This document shows, piece by piece, positions 24,424 to 33,261 of a DNA stretch of 64,000 nt. Made by a program: the position numbers and the translations under genes. The number at the start of each line of letters is the position of its first letter. The first letter of the stretch is position 1. The notes below the pieces were generated by a model. It was given only the letters and a program-made list of their open reading frames with translations, ran no database searches and was not told the origin of the DNA. The stretch is from Saprospiraceae bacterium. GTDB taxonomy: Bacteria > Bacteroidota > Bacteroidia > Chitinophagales > Saprospiraceae. The stretch lies in assembly GCA_041392805.1 (NCBI GenBank), contig JAWKLJ010000001.1, positions 2,542,001-2,606,000 of the forward strand. Direction: 5' to 3'.

Positions 24424-27400
24424 TTATTTCTTTATCCCCGGCACCCCCGTAGGTGCTCCACTCGTCCAGTCAAATGCAGGTGCTTTCCGCTGCATCGGAT
24501 ATACCTCATCCAGGGTATTTCCATTGTATAAACGGCCATTTTTCATGACCTGATAAATCGTATTGGTATGGCGAATGTTTTGCAATGGATTTTTATCCAG
24601 TACAAGGAAGTCCGCCAATTTACCTACCTCCAAAGAGCCTAAGTCCTTTTTCAGGCCAATGGCCTCGGCGCCTTTAATGGTGGCTACTTTCAGGGCATCA
24701 TGGTTGGACATTCCGCCAGTCTGCATGGCCCATAGCTCCCAATGGTAGCCCAAGCCCTGCAATTGCCCGTGCGAGCCTACCCCTGAAATCCCACCCGCAT
24801 CTATCAGGTCTTTTACGAACTCGGCATGTCGACTAAAAATGTGTTCTTCTGGCAGAAACCAACCTGGTCGGCGACGAGATTTCTCATCTAATTCACTTTT
24901 AGGCGTAAAGTGATTGAGCTTGGCATTGCCTTGAACATCTTCGGTCGCATAGTAGTAATTTTCAGCCCAAGGGCCACCGTAGGCGACGAGCATCGTTGGA
25001 GTATAGGCTGTCCGTGTGGTTGTCACTAATTGGACAACATCTTTGTAAATCGGATAAATCGGGAAGGCGTGTTCATGTCCAGGATACCCATCCAGGATTT
25101 GGGTCAGGTTGAGCTTAAAGTCCAGGGCGCCTTCGGTGGTCGGCATGAGGCCTTGGTCCTTGGCCGCTTCAATGATCCACTGCCGATGTTGGCGATTACC
25201 CGCCATATACATCTTAATGGTTTTGGTGTTGTAATATTCTGAGTATTGTTTTAATACTTTCTGGGCATGCTCAAGACTCTTGATGCGGTATGCCCAAAAG
25301 CCAACGCCAGGGCCGGTAGAATAGATGCGCGGGCCTAACATTTGGCCAGCATCTACCATGTCTGAATAGGTCAATACATCGGTGGTTGCGGTTTGCGGAT
25401 CGCGAGTCGTCGTCACCCCATAGGCCAAGTTCGCTGCATAAATCCAAATCTGATTTTTGTGAATCCCCCAGTTGGGCCACATATGCGCATGCGTATCTAC
25501 AAAACCGGGGACGATCGTTTTGCCCTTCACATCCATGGTCTTGGTTCCTCTTGGGACCTTGATCGAACCGCTTTTACCTACTGCCTTAATCCGGTTGTTT
25601 TCGATTAAAATGTCTCCCTGTTCAATGATTTCATCGCCTTTCATGGTAATCAGACGAGCGCCTTTTAGCAGTAAGGTGCCTTGCGGGATGTCCTTTTCCA
25701 CTTTTACTTTTACCCTGATTTCTTTGGCTTTATAAGATTTGTCTTCTTCTTTTTTCTCTGCCTTATCCGACGAAGTTTTGTCCTCTTCTGTTTTTTTCTC
25801 CCCTTCCGCTTTTTTTGCTTTAGCTGCTTTCTCCTTTTCTTTTTTCTCCTTTTTAAGTTGCTCCGCCACCCGCTTGGATTCGGCTAGATCATAGTCAAAA
25901 AAGGCATTTCCCAAAGACCAGGTCACTCGTTCGGCAGTGGTGGTCCATTGGGGGAATTCGCCGCCCATCTCCGTCAATTTCCAGGAAGGGAAGGCCGCAC
26001 TTGATGGATCGGCCACATTGATGGAGGGCACCTCACTACCGATTTCCGGTACGGTGACCACATAGATCTCATTGTTGATTTGCGCCATAGCCAGGTTGCC
26101 TTCCGGTGCCATTTTGATCAAGGCCGCATCCGAAGGCTTGGGGGTAGGCTCTGTCATGGTGGGCACCATCAAGCCGTGGATGGCATGCTCTTCTGCGGGG
26201 TTGGAAGGAAAGGTGGTAATACCGGAGACCTTTACATGTGCTTTTTCATCCGTCCCATCCCAGCGCATGGAAATCAATCCTTTGGAATTATGGAAAAGGT
26301 AAATGCGGTCATTCCCCTTAACGAAGTGAGGGGTACCTCGGCCATTGGCATCTTTGATAAGGGTCGGTTTACCCCCCGCCGCTGGAATCCAGGCAATATT
26401 TTGCTGAGCACCAAAGGCAAAAGGCCCAATAGCCTCTTTGTAGGCCTGAGTTGGGCCCATTAAAAACACAATGCGATCAGATTTAGCGTCCCAGGCCAAG
26501 TCGGAATAGATGCCACTCTCGCTGGTCAGTTTAACCGGAGGAGAGCCACCCTGCACTTTAATTTTTTGAATATGCCCTTCTTCATCTGACCAGGTAACGA
26601 AGGCTATTTCAGTACCATCAGGAGACCAGACAGGGAGGGCTTCTGTAAATGTATTTTGGGTCAAACGTCGGGGCGTTCCTTCGGGATAATCCATGACATA
26701 CAAGCGATTAAGAACCGTGAATGCCATTTGTTTGCCGTTTGGCGAAAGGCTGGCATCCCTGATTTGCGTCGCAATCATTTCTTTGTCATCTGCAATCGGG
26801 AATTCAAACCGCACCTCAGGACCAAGGTCTACGTCTTCTTCCACCTCAAATGGAATATTCACAGCATCTCCTCCATCCACAGGAACTTTCCAGATTTTCC
26901 CGCCATAAGAAGCCACGACATGTTTGCTGTCCGGCGTAAAGGACATAGCAGGATAAACGCCCAACCTTGCCCGGGACTCCTGCTCATCTCTCTGCACGGG
27001 ATAAGCCAGCCAGGATTCCTCGCCAGTTTTGGTATTCCTTTTCACCAAGCCGGTCTCGGTATTGTAGCGGGTGCCATAAACCAGCCAATTGCCGTCAGGA
27101 GACAACGTTGGGGCAAAAGCAGAGCCATAGCGGCTAGTTTTGGCATCCATTTCGCCGGTCTCCCGGTCATAAACCGCCAATTGGTACTGAGGCAGTTGGG
27201 CATTGTACTGCCAGTCGCCATTCCGTCTGGAAAACCAAATATAGCGACCATCAGGGCCAAAGGCCGGTTCGATGGTCTTCATTGTTTCTGGCTTTTTAAT
27301 CAACTCCACACCGCCGCCACCATCTTTATGATAAAGATGAAGCTTGAGGTTGCGCTGGCCATGAGCGGCGACCAGGTAGTTGCCATCGGGTGTCCATTCG

Positions 27401-27849
27401 GCCGATTGCATAACATCGGTTTTTTCTTTGGTAACCTGGGTAGAATCTCCCGTTTCTAAATCCTTAATCCAAAGGTTTTCGTTGCCGTCCCGATCCGAAA
27501 TGAAAGCGAGAGACTTTCCATCTGGGCTGTACTTGGGGTGACTATCAAAAGCGAGGCCTTTGGTGAGCCTTTGGGCCTTGCCACCTGTTATGGGCAAGAG
27601 ATAAATATCCCCCAATAAATCAAAAGCGATTGTTTTCCCATCGGGACTCACGTCTAGCGATATCCAGGTGCCTTCATTTGTTTTCAGGTGTAAGGTGCGG
27701 CCTGCCTCAAGGGGCAAGTTCTTGGTTTTATCTTTCTTTTCTACTTTGGTCGTATCTTTTGCGGGGCTTTCTTCCTGGCCCAGCATTGGATTAACATAAC
27801 ATAGTATCGCCAACAAAAGACCATAGGCGATTAGGGTGTTTTTTCTCAT
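24424..27849 (-). CDS. Secreted PD40 beta-propeller/amidohydrolase fusion
   Basis: 1141 residues from ATG at 27849 (MRKNTLIAYGLLL), chosen because it gives a good Sec signal ending near PMLGQ; an in-frame start at 27900 would add 17 residues. Residues ~45-640 hold TolB/tricorn-type PD40 repeats (for example YSPDGKSLAFISDRDGNENL), forming a beta-propeller. A Lys/Glu-rich low-complexity linker follows (about 675-730). Residues ~740-1110 form an amidohydrolase with VDTHAHMW (HxH), later HEHAF and GVGSHGQ, with the expected C-terminal ALKVATIKGAEAIG and LGSLEVGKLADFLVLD. It likely hydrolyses peptides or other amides in the periplasm, the propeller gating or binding substrate. The combination is widespread in Bacteroidota, but its substrate is unknown. 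Confidence 0.88.
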   Translation of the reverse strand: MRKNTLIAYGLLLAILCYVNPMLGQEESPAKDTTKVEKKDKTKNLPLEAGRTLHLKTNEGTWISLDVSPDGKTIAFDLLGDIYLLPITGGKAQRLTKGLAFDSHPKYSPDGKSLAFISDRDGNENLWIKDLETGDSTQVTKEKTDVMQSAEWTPDGNYLVAAHGQRNLKLHLYHKDGGGGVELIKKPETMKTIEPAFGPDGRYIWFSRRNGDWQYNAQLPQYQLAVYDRETGEMDAKTSRYGSAFAPTLSPDGNWLVYGTRYNTETGLVKRNTKTGEESWLAYPVQRDEQESRARLGVYPAMSFTPDSKHVVASYGGKIWKVPVDGGDAVNIPFEVEEDVDLGPEVRFEFPIADDKEMIATQIRDASLSPNGKQMAFTVLNRLYVMDYPEGTPRRLTQNTFTEALPVWSPDGTEIAFVTWSDEEGHIQKIKVQGGSPPVKLTSESGIYSDLAWDAKSDRIVFLMGPTQAYKEAIGPFAFGAQQNIAWIPAAGGKPTLIKDANGRGTPHFVKGNDRIYLFHNSKGLISMRWDGTDEKAHVKVSGITTFPSNPAEEHAIHGLMVPTMTEPTPKPSDAALIKMAPEGNLAMAQINNEIYVVTVPEIGSEVPSINVADPSSAAFPSWKLTEMGGEFPQWTTTAERVTWSLGNAFFDYDLAESKRVAEQLKKEKKEKEKAAKAKKAEGEKKTEEDKTSSDKAEKKEEDKSYKAKEIRVKVKVEKDIPQGTLLLKGARLITMKGDEIIEQGDILIENNRIKAVGKSGSIKVPRGTKTMDVKGKTIVPGFVDTHAHMWPNWGIHKNQIWIYAANLAYGVTTTRDPQTATTDVLTYSDMVDAGQMLGPRIYSTGPGVGFWAYRIKSLEHAQKVLKQYSEYYNTKTIKMYMAGNRQHRQWIIEAAKDQGLMPTTEGALDFKLNLTQILDGYPGHEHAFPIYPIYKDVVQLVTTTRTAYTPTMLVAYGGPWAENYYYATEDVQGNAKLNHFTPKSELDEKSRRRPGWFLPEEHIFSRHAEFVKDLIDAGGISGVGSHGQLQGLGYHWELWAMQTGGMSNHDALKVATIKGAEAIGLKKDLGSLEVGKLADFLVLDKNPLQNIRHTNTIYQVMKNGRLYNGNTLDEVYPMQRKAPAFDWTSGAPTGVPGIKK

Positions 27850-27989
27850 ATGACAATGCATTAAGGTTTTATGAACAATAATGGCCTGAATGTAAAGCAT
27901 TCTTTAGGTTTTCAAAAAAGAAGGTAAAAGAAAAATAAAGCTAGCTATATTTCTCAAAAGTCACTTGTAAGAAATTGCTAAAATGCCTA

Positions 27990-28148
27990 AGTAATGGGGT
28001 ATAAATAAGGTTGCCCATTCAGGCGAGTTATTTTGCTGCCGGACAAGGCGGAAGGAGGGCGCATAGTGGCGCTACGCAACCGATCGACCAACGCAGTCCG
28101 GCAATAAAAGAACCGCATCAATGGTAATGTTATTTATAGCCCATTACT
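27990..28148. mobile_element. MITE-like palindromic element (AGTAATGGG ends)
   Basis: A 159-bp imperfect palindrome. The left arm AGTAATGGGGTATAAATAA matches the reverse complement of the right arm, AGTAATGGGCTATAAATAA, with one mismatch. Inside, TGCCGGAC faces GTCCGGCA and the middle has GCGCATAGTGGCGCTACGC. No target-site duplication is obvious and nothing is encoded. It lies just upstream of a decayed gene fragment. Confidence 0.65.
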
Positions 28149-28221
28149 AAGTACCAAGCAACCGAGATTATCTCTTTGAGCCTCTTTTATACCATCTGCA
28201 TTAGAACCTCAACTGAACGAC

Positions 28222-28443
28222 ATGTCAATAGAACATATAAATTTGAAATGGGAAATCATTTTAATTGCAGGAATAGCGCAAGCCATCTTTCTCTTATTAT
28301 TCCTGTTTATCAAAAAGGCTCAAAACAAACAGGCAAGGCAGTGGTTAATTGTGTTACTTTTAATAGCCGTACTAAGTGGGATAGATAATTTTTTATATAC
28401 CTCTACCCTGTTCAAAAATTGTCAAAGAAGGCCGAAATTTTAG
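28222..28443 (+). pseudogene. Truncated membrane-domain fragment (regulator-like N-terminus)
   Basis: 73 residues: two hydrophobic helices (IILIAGIAQAIFLLLFLFI and WLIVLLLIAVLSG) then DNFLYTSTLFK, followed by an abrupt unrelated tail NCQRRPKF. The first part resembles the N-terminal membrane segment of Bacteroidota AraC-type regulators, in which several more helices and a DNA-binding domain should follow; none does. It therefore looks like a remnant left by a deletion near 28420. It could instead be a small membrane protein. Confidence 0.45.
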
Positions 28444-28482
28444 TACCTTAGAGAGCTTTGATGAATAACAAATACCATTGCT

Positions 28483-29184
28483 ATGCACCTTAGAATTCTC
28501 TCCCTACTCCTCCTGTTGTCTTTAGGATTTAACCCTAGCATACTTGCACAAACTAATCGTGCGCTGCCCAACTGCCCCATGCACATCATCATTGCCCTTG
28601 ATTTTTCGGCCAGTGAACGAGGTTTCCTGGATGAAATTCAAACGGTCTTATATGCCTTAACGGATCGGTTTGAATTGGATCCAGGGAACCTTCGCATAGG
28701 GCTAATTTCCTTTAATCGCGGTGCACAGCTTATTATGCCGCTCTCTGGAGACACTCATTTATTAGAAGAAACCATTAATAAACTACGGATTCCGCTCAAT
28801 GTATACGCGACGGACATCCATGCTGGCATTGAGTTGGCCAACCGGGAGTTTAAGCGACATTCCGAAGCAAGCGTTCCCAAGTTTTTCATCCTGGTATCAG
28901 ACGGCGACCCACATGCCCATGCCCGGGGTTTTGGCTTCCAGGCAGATATTGCCTCGATCCAAAAATTGAAGGCTGGCGACCCTGCAAATGACATAGACCC
29001 TGTACATGTATTTAGTATCTATTCCGGTAGGGATTCTTCTTTTGAAAACAGGTTTAGTGAGGATGTAAGGATCGCCTCCATTCTACATATGAAGCGACTG
29101 GCCAGCGATAAAAATTCTTTTTTTTATTTTGAAGAATACCCTGAGTTGGTCAACTTCCTGGAGGTTGTCAGCAATTGCTTCTAA
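28483..29184 (+). CDS. Secreted von Willebrand factor A domain protein
   Basis: 233 residues with a Sec signal (LLLLLSLGFNPSILAQ). The mature part is one vWA domain: IIIALDFSASE carries a MIDAS-like DxSxS, a Thr lies in NVYATDIHAGIE, and VSDGDPHAHA provides the last acidic site. It probably binds a metal and a protein ligand in the periplasm or outside. It is followed after 69 bases by the GMC oxidoreductase on the same strand, but no functional link is evident. Confidence 0.8.
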   Translation: MHLRILSLLLLLSLGFNPSILAQTNRALPNCPMHIIIALDFSASERGFLDEIQTVLYALTDRFELDPGNLRIGLISFNRGAQLIMPLSGDTHLLEETINKLRIPLNVYATDIHAGIELANREFKRHSEASVPKFFILVSDGDPHAHARGFGFQADIASIQKLKAGDPANDIDPVHVFSIYSGRDSSFENRFSEDVRIASILHMKRLASDKNSFFYFEEYPELVNFLEVVSNCF

Positions 29185-29253
29185 TTTTTCATGCCGAAAT
29201 GATTAATTCATAAAGTTGATTCGTAAATTAAGGCTGAAATCAACTTTATCAAC

Positions 29254-30930
29254 ATGTCCGATACCTTAAACATCAACAACAAAGCCAAAACCACACACAC
29301 CTATGATGCCATTGTGATCGGATCGGGCATTAGTGGTGGCTGGGCCGCAAAAGAGCTTTGCGAAAAGGGGCTTAAAACCCTGGTTTTAGAACGGGGTCGA
29401 AATGTAGAACACATCAAGGATTATCCTACCGCACATAAAGAAGTCTGGGAATTTCAACACCGACTACAACGAATTGCTGGCAAAAGAAGCGAAGACACCG
29501 CCCATTTCTTTGTCGAACGGGAGGAACATCCCTATGAAGAACTGAAGCCCTTTAGATGGACAAGAGGCTATCAGGTGGGAGGCAAATCACTCATGTGGGC
29601 CAGAATGGTGCAGCGTTGGAGTGACCTTGACTTCGAGGCCAATGCCAAGGATGGGTATGGTGTGGATTGGCCTTTTCGTTATGCAGATTTGGCGCCTTGG
29701 TACAGCTATGTAGAAAAATTCATCGGCGTAAGTGGCAGTAAAGAAAACCTACCTCAATTGCCGGATGGTGAGTTTTTGCCTGCCATGGAACTCAATTGCC
29801 TGGAAAAACACATTAAGGGCAGGATTGAAGCTACTTTTCCGGGAAGGAACCTCATTATGTCGCGACAAGCCAACCTTACCCAAGCCCATAATGGTCGGGG
29901 AGCATGCATGTACCGCAACCGCTGTTCCAGAGGCTGCCCTTATGGGGCCTATTTTAGCAGTAATTCCTCTACCCTACCTGCCGCCGCCGCGACCGGAAAC
30001 ATGACCCTGAGGCCTTTTTCTGTGGTTCATTCTATCATTTATGACGAAAAAAGCCAAAGGGCCTCCGGAGTGAGGGTTGTCGATAGCGAAACACTGGAGG
30101 CAACCGAATTTTATGCAAAAATCATCTTTGTTAATGCCAGCACCCTTAATACCAGTTTGATCCTTTTAAATTCCACTTCCAGGCGTTTTCCGAATGGATT
30201 GGGAAATGATAGTGGTGTGCTGGGCCATTATTTGATGGACCACAACTACAGGGGAAGGTTGAGTGCCGATTATGAAGGCATGAAGGATAAATACTACTTT
30301 GGCCATCGGCCAGCGGCTGGGTACATTCCGCGATTTCGCAATTTCGGTCAGGATATCCGACAAAACTACGTCCGTGGTTTTGCTTATTCGCTGGGCGCCT
30401 CTCGGGGACGGGGCAATCTCACTGAAGCAGATGAAAAGATCGGTCTGGCATTTAAAGAAAAACTCACCGAGGTAGGCCCTTGGCGAGTTTGGATGACGGG
30501 TATGGGAGAACACCTGCCTCATTATGATAATTTCGTACAGTTGAGTCAAAACAAAACAGATAAATGGGGAATGCCACTGCTCGAAATGTCCTGCGAATAC
30601 CGTGAAAACGAAGCGAATATGATGGAGGACATCCTCAATGATGGCGCCGAAATGCTGGCGGCCAGCGGCTTGACTAATATCCAAAAAACAGATAGCAAAA
30701 GTGCGCCGGGAAGTGGCATCCACGAAATGGGAACTGCCCGCATGGGAAAAGACCCCAAAACTTCCATTTTGAACGGATTTAACCAAATGCATGCCGTGAG
30801 AAATGTGTTCGTCACAGATGGCGCAAGCATGACTTCTTCCGCTTGCCAGAACCCCTCCATCACTTATATGGCGCTAACGGCTCGCGCGGTGGATTATGCA
30901 GTGAAGGAATTAAACAAACAAAACATCTAG
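29254..30930 (+). CDS. GMC-family FAD oxidoreductase (gluconate 2-dehydrogenase large-subunit-like)
   Basis: 558 residues. The N-terminal FAD-binding motif is IGSGISGGWAAKELC (GxGxxG) followed by TLVLERG. The middle has GGKSLMWARM, typical of GMC enzymes of the gluconate dehydrogenase group. The C-terminus contains HEMGTARMG, FVTDGASM and NPSITYMAL, covering the conserved His/Asn catalytic region. It oxidises a sugar or alcohol, passing electrons to a cytochrome or quinone; no Tat signal is visible in this subunit. The gluconate dehydrogenase subunit-3-like gene starts 4 bases after its stop, as in known two-component enzymes. Substrate unknown. Confidence 0.9.
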   Translation: MSDTLNINNKAKTTHTYDAIVIGSGISGGWAAKELCEKGLKTLVLERGRNVEHIKDYPTAHKEVWEFQHRLQRIAGKRSEDTAHFFVEREEHPYEELKPFRWTRGYQVGGKSLMWARMVQRWSDLDFEANAKDGYGVDWPFRYADLAPWYSYVEKFIGVSGSKENLPQLPDGEFLPAMELNCLEKHIKGRIEATFPGRNLIMSRQANLTQAHNGRGACMYRNRCSRGCPYGAYFSSNSSTLPAAAATGNMTLRPFSVVHSIIYDEKSQRASGVRVVDSETLEATEFYAKIIFVNASTLNTSLILLNSTSRRFPNGLGNDSGVLGHYLMDHNYRGRLSADYEGMKDKYYFGHRPAAGYIPRFRNFGQDIRQNYVRGFAYSLGASRGRGNLTEADEKIGLAFKEKLTEVGPWRVWMTGMGEHLPHYDNFVQLSQNKTDKWGMPLLEMSCEYRENEANMMEDILNDGAEMLAASGLTNIQKTDSKSAPGSGIHEMGTARMGKDPKTSILNGFNQMHAVRNVFVTDGASMTSSACQNPSITYMALTARAVDYAVKELNKQNI

Positions 30931-30934
30931 TCTC

Positions 30935-31513
30935 ATGGATAGAAGAGAAGCAATAGCAACAGTGAGCTGGATCATGGGGGGAGCACTGATCGGTGGACAG
31001 GCCATCTTATCAGGCTGCCAACAGCTCTCCACGACAATCCCTTATGAAGGGCTACTAAGCCCCAATGGCCATGAGGCGCTTTTGGAAGAAGTGGCGGAAA
31101 CCATTTTACCTGGTACCCCAAGCTCTCCCGGCGCAAAAGCGGCCAAGGTCGGTAGGTTTATCAATGTAATGGTTACCGAAGGCTACGAAGAAAAGGAACA
31201 GTTAATTTTTATGAATGGTATCAACACCTTGAAAGAAAAGAGCATTAACAGCTACAATAAAGGGTTTATGGACTTGGACCAGCAGCAAAAACACGAACTC
31301 CTTTTAAGCTTAGAAGAAGAAATTAAACATTATCAGGAAACCCGGCAACCTCACCATCCTGAGGTCCATTACTATAAAATGATGAAAGAATTGAGCCTTG
31401 TGGGTTTCCTTACCTCTGAAGTGGCTATGACCAAGGTGATGCGGCATGAGGCAATTCCGGGGCGCTTTGATCCTTGTGTTCCTCATCGGGAGGGAGAAAA
31501 GGCCTGGGTGTAG
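30935..31513 (+). CDS. Gluconate 2-dehydrogenase subunit 3-family lipoprotein
   Basis: 192 residues. The N-terminus has a twin-arginine (MDRREAIATVSW) followed by a hydrophobic stretch and lipobox LSGC, so it is a predicted Tat-exported lipoprotein that could carry the GMC subunit out by hitchhiking. The mature part contains LLEEVAETILPGTPSSPGAKAA and a helical C-terminal half, which match the gluconate 2-dehydrogenase subunit-3 family. It lies 4 bases after the GMC gene. Together they probably form a periplasmic dehydrogenase. Confidence 0.88.
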   Translation: MDRREAIATVSWIMGGALIGGQAILSGCQQLSTTIPYEGLLSPNGHEALLEEVAETILPGTPSSPGAKAAKVGRFINVMVTEGYEEKEQLIFMNGINTLKEKSINSYNKGFMDLDQQQKHELLLSLEEEIKHYQETRQPHHPEVHYYKMMKELSLVGFLTSEVAMTKVMRHEAIPGRFDPCVPHREGEKAWV

Positions 31514-32110
31514 GTCGTAAAGGGATAATGTAGGAGGTTGTAGGTTGTACTTAAGGTTTTTGGGACGGGGAGATATTGGAGGGAAAGAGGTATTGGAGGT
31601 TTGGCTTGAGTTTTTTTTTGTGGGAGGTGGGGGTAGTAGAGGGTTGGGGCAAGCCCCAGCGACACAGGAGGCATTGAAATTGCCATTTTGATTTTGATTT
31701 TCATTGCCATTTTGATTCTATTGGTGCACCGGTTTTTTTTGGACGGGGAGATATTGGAGGGAAAGAGGTATTGGAGGTTTGGCTTGAGGTTTTTTTTTGT
31801 GGGATATGGGGGTAGTAGAGGGTTGGGGGCAAGCCCCAGCTACACAGGAGGCATTGAAATTGCCATTGAAATTTTGATTTTGATTGAAATTGCCATTTTG
31901 ATTCTATTGGTGCACAGGTTTTTTTTGGACGGGGAGGTATTGGAGGGAAAGAGGTATTGGAGGTTTGGCTTGAGGTTTTTTTTTGTGGGATGTGGGGGGT
32001 AGTAGAGGGTTGGGGCAAGCCCCAGCTACACAGGCGACATTGAAATTGCCATTTTGATTTTGATTTTGATTGAATTTGCCATTGAAATTAAAAATTGGGA
32101 ACATGGAGGC
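31514..32110. repeat. Three direct copies of a ~182-bp GT-rich repeat
   Basis: The word GGACGGGGAG(A/G)TATTGGAGGG occurs near 31563, 31740 and 31928, each copy continuing with AAAGAGGTATTGGAGGTTTGG, a T8-10 tract, GTGGGA, GGTAGTAGAGGGTTGGGG, CAAGCCCCAGC and an ATTTTGATT-rich tail. Spacing is about 178 and 187, so the three copies are not in a common reading frame. The frames across it are artefacts. A diverged copy in reverse orientation lies at 35850-36050. Confidence 0.85.
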
Positions 32111-32133
32111 TTTTTATCGGCCTTTTAGAATAC

Positions 32134-32521
32134 TGGACTTTTGACATTAGCTGTTTAGAAAGACAGAAATGCGAAAGTCGGAAGTCGGAAAAACTCAGGA
32201 GCGCTATTTTCCTACTTTTTAACTGCCGGAGGCAGTCCCGCCTTCCCACTTAGAGCATGTTTGGAGGTCGCTTTTGGAGGCAAAAAGTGTCAATTTTTCG
32301 CTGACTGGGATGGCTTGATACCGTGTATCAACAGTGCCTTTTTGAAGTTCATACCCTTCGGTACGGACGAAAAAAGTAACGAAGTATCAGCGAAAAAGGG
32401 ATATTTTTAGGCCCAAATCGACCTTGGGAGATTCATGAACACCATAAATCACTATAAAGGCTGTGAATAAAGGGTGACCTCCAAACATGCTCTTAGAAGG
32501 CAGAGGATTTCCAAAAGTCCA
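32134..32521. mobile_element. Palindromic repeat element, copy B (interrupted)
   Basis: It starts with TACTGGACTTTTGACATT and ends with CCAAAAGTCCAGTA (ends perfect over 13 bp counting two flanking bases each side). It shares its first ~22 bases and the CTCAGGAGCGC core with copy A at 18080. It is split by a 240-bp element at 32253-32492, so the ancestral copy was about 145 bp. A CTGCC/GGCAG hairpin is also present (32223-32235). Confidence 0.75.
32253..32492. mobile_element. Nested MITE: 17-bp perfect TIRs and TTA target duplication
   Basis: GAGCATGTTTGGAGGTC (32253-32269) is exactly reverse-complementary to 32476-32492, and TTA flanks both ends (32250-32252 and 32493-32495). The element is 240 bp and encodes no protein. 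Inside are TTGATAC-CGT-GTATCAA and TTTTTCGCTGA/TCAGCGAAAAA inverted repeats. A GAG end and a 3-bp TNA duplication fit the IS5-family IS1031 group, which may supply the transposase in trans (inference). The host repeat (copy B) is rejoined exactly if the element and one TTA are removed. Confidence 0.85.
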
Positions 32522-32556
32522 GTAGAATAGTCAATCATCATTAAAAAAAACAACTA

Positions 32557-33255
32557 ATGTTAAAGCAATCCGTAAGCTTGTTCTTTCTATCTGTCATGCT
32601 GCTATCGTGCAAGACCTCCGCGCTGTTAAAGCAGGAAGTGCTTTTTAATGGCAAAGACTTCAGTGGATGGCATATCGATGTTCCGGATATGGACAACGAT
32701 CCAAATGTGAAAAGTCCTTTTATTATCCGTAATGGTTTGCTCGTAAGTCTGGCCTCACCCCAAGGGCACATCATCACGGATAAAGTATATCAGAATTATC
32801 GACTAGAAGTGCAATACCGGTTTTCGGCGGAACCAGGTAATTGTGGTGTCATCCTTCATGCCTCCACGCCACGCTCCCTGTACAAGATGTTCCCCAAATC
32901 GATCGAAGCCCAATTGATGCATGAGAATGCGGGCGACTTTTGGTGTATTGTAGAAAACATCAGTGTCCCGGATATGGAGGCGCGCCGTGGCCCAAAGGAG
33001 CAATGGGGAACCACAGAAGGAAAATTGCGCCGCATCCACAATTTGACAGATGGTTCGGAGAAACCCGTTGGGGAATGGAACACGATGGTGGTTGAATGCC
33101 TTGGCACTGAGATTAAAGTCTGGGTGAATGGCGATCTGGTGAACCATGGATTTGATTGTAGTGCGAGTAGCGGACAAATTGCCTTACAGGCAGAGGGATC
33201 AGAAGTGGAGTTTCGAAAAGTCGTACTTAACCCCATCACCAAAATGAGCAAATAA
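32557..33255 (+). CDS. DUF1080 (3-keto-disaccharide hydrolase-like) lipoprotein
   Basis: 232 residues with a lipoprotein signal (lipobox MLLSC). The mature part matches the concanavalin-like DUF1080 family: VLFNGKDFSGWHID at the start, then YRLEVQYRFSAEPGNCGV, MEARRGPKEQWG, and GEWNTMVVECLGTEIKVWVNG with a closing GQIALQAEGSEVEFRKV. Members hydrolyse 3-keto-glycosides or bind glycans; the exact role is unknown. The DinB gene follows after 6 bases, so they are likely co-transcribed. Confidence 0.88.
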   Translation: MLKQSVSLFFLSVMLLSCKTSALLKQEVLFNGKDFSGWHIDVPDMDNDPNVKSPFIIRNGLLVSLASPQGHIITDKVYQNYRLEVQYRFSAEPGNCGVILHASTPRSLYKMFPKSIEAQLMHENAGDFWCIVENISVPDMEARRGPKEQWGTTEGKLRRIHNLTDGSEKPVGEWNTMVVECLGTEIKVWVNGDLVNHGFDCSASSGQIALQAEGSEVEFRKVVLNPITKMSK

Positions 33256-33261
33256 CTAAAC

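Noticed and set aside
31688..32018. About 105-codon frames rich in Ile/Leu/Phe on both strands
   Set aside because: They translate the dispersed GT-rich repeat and its ATTTTGATT tail; copies are not in one frame.
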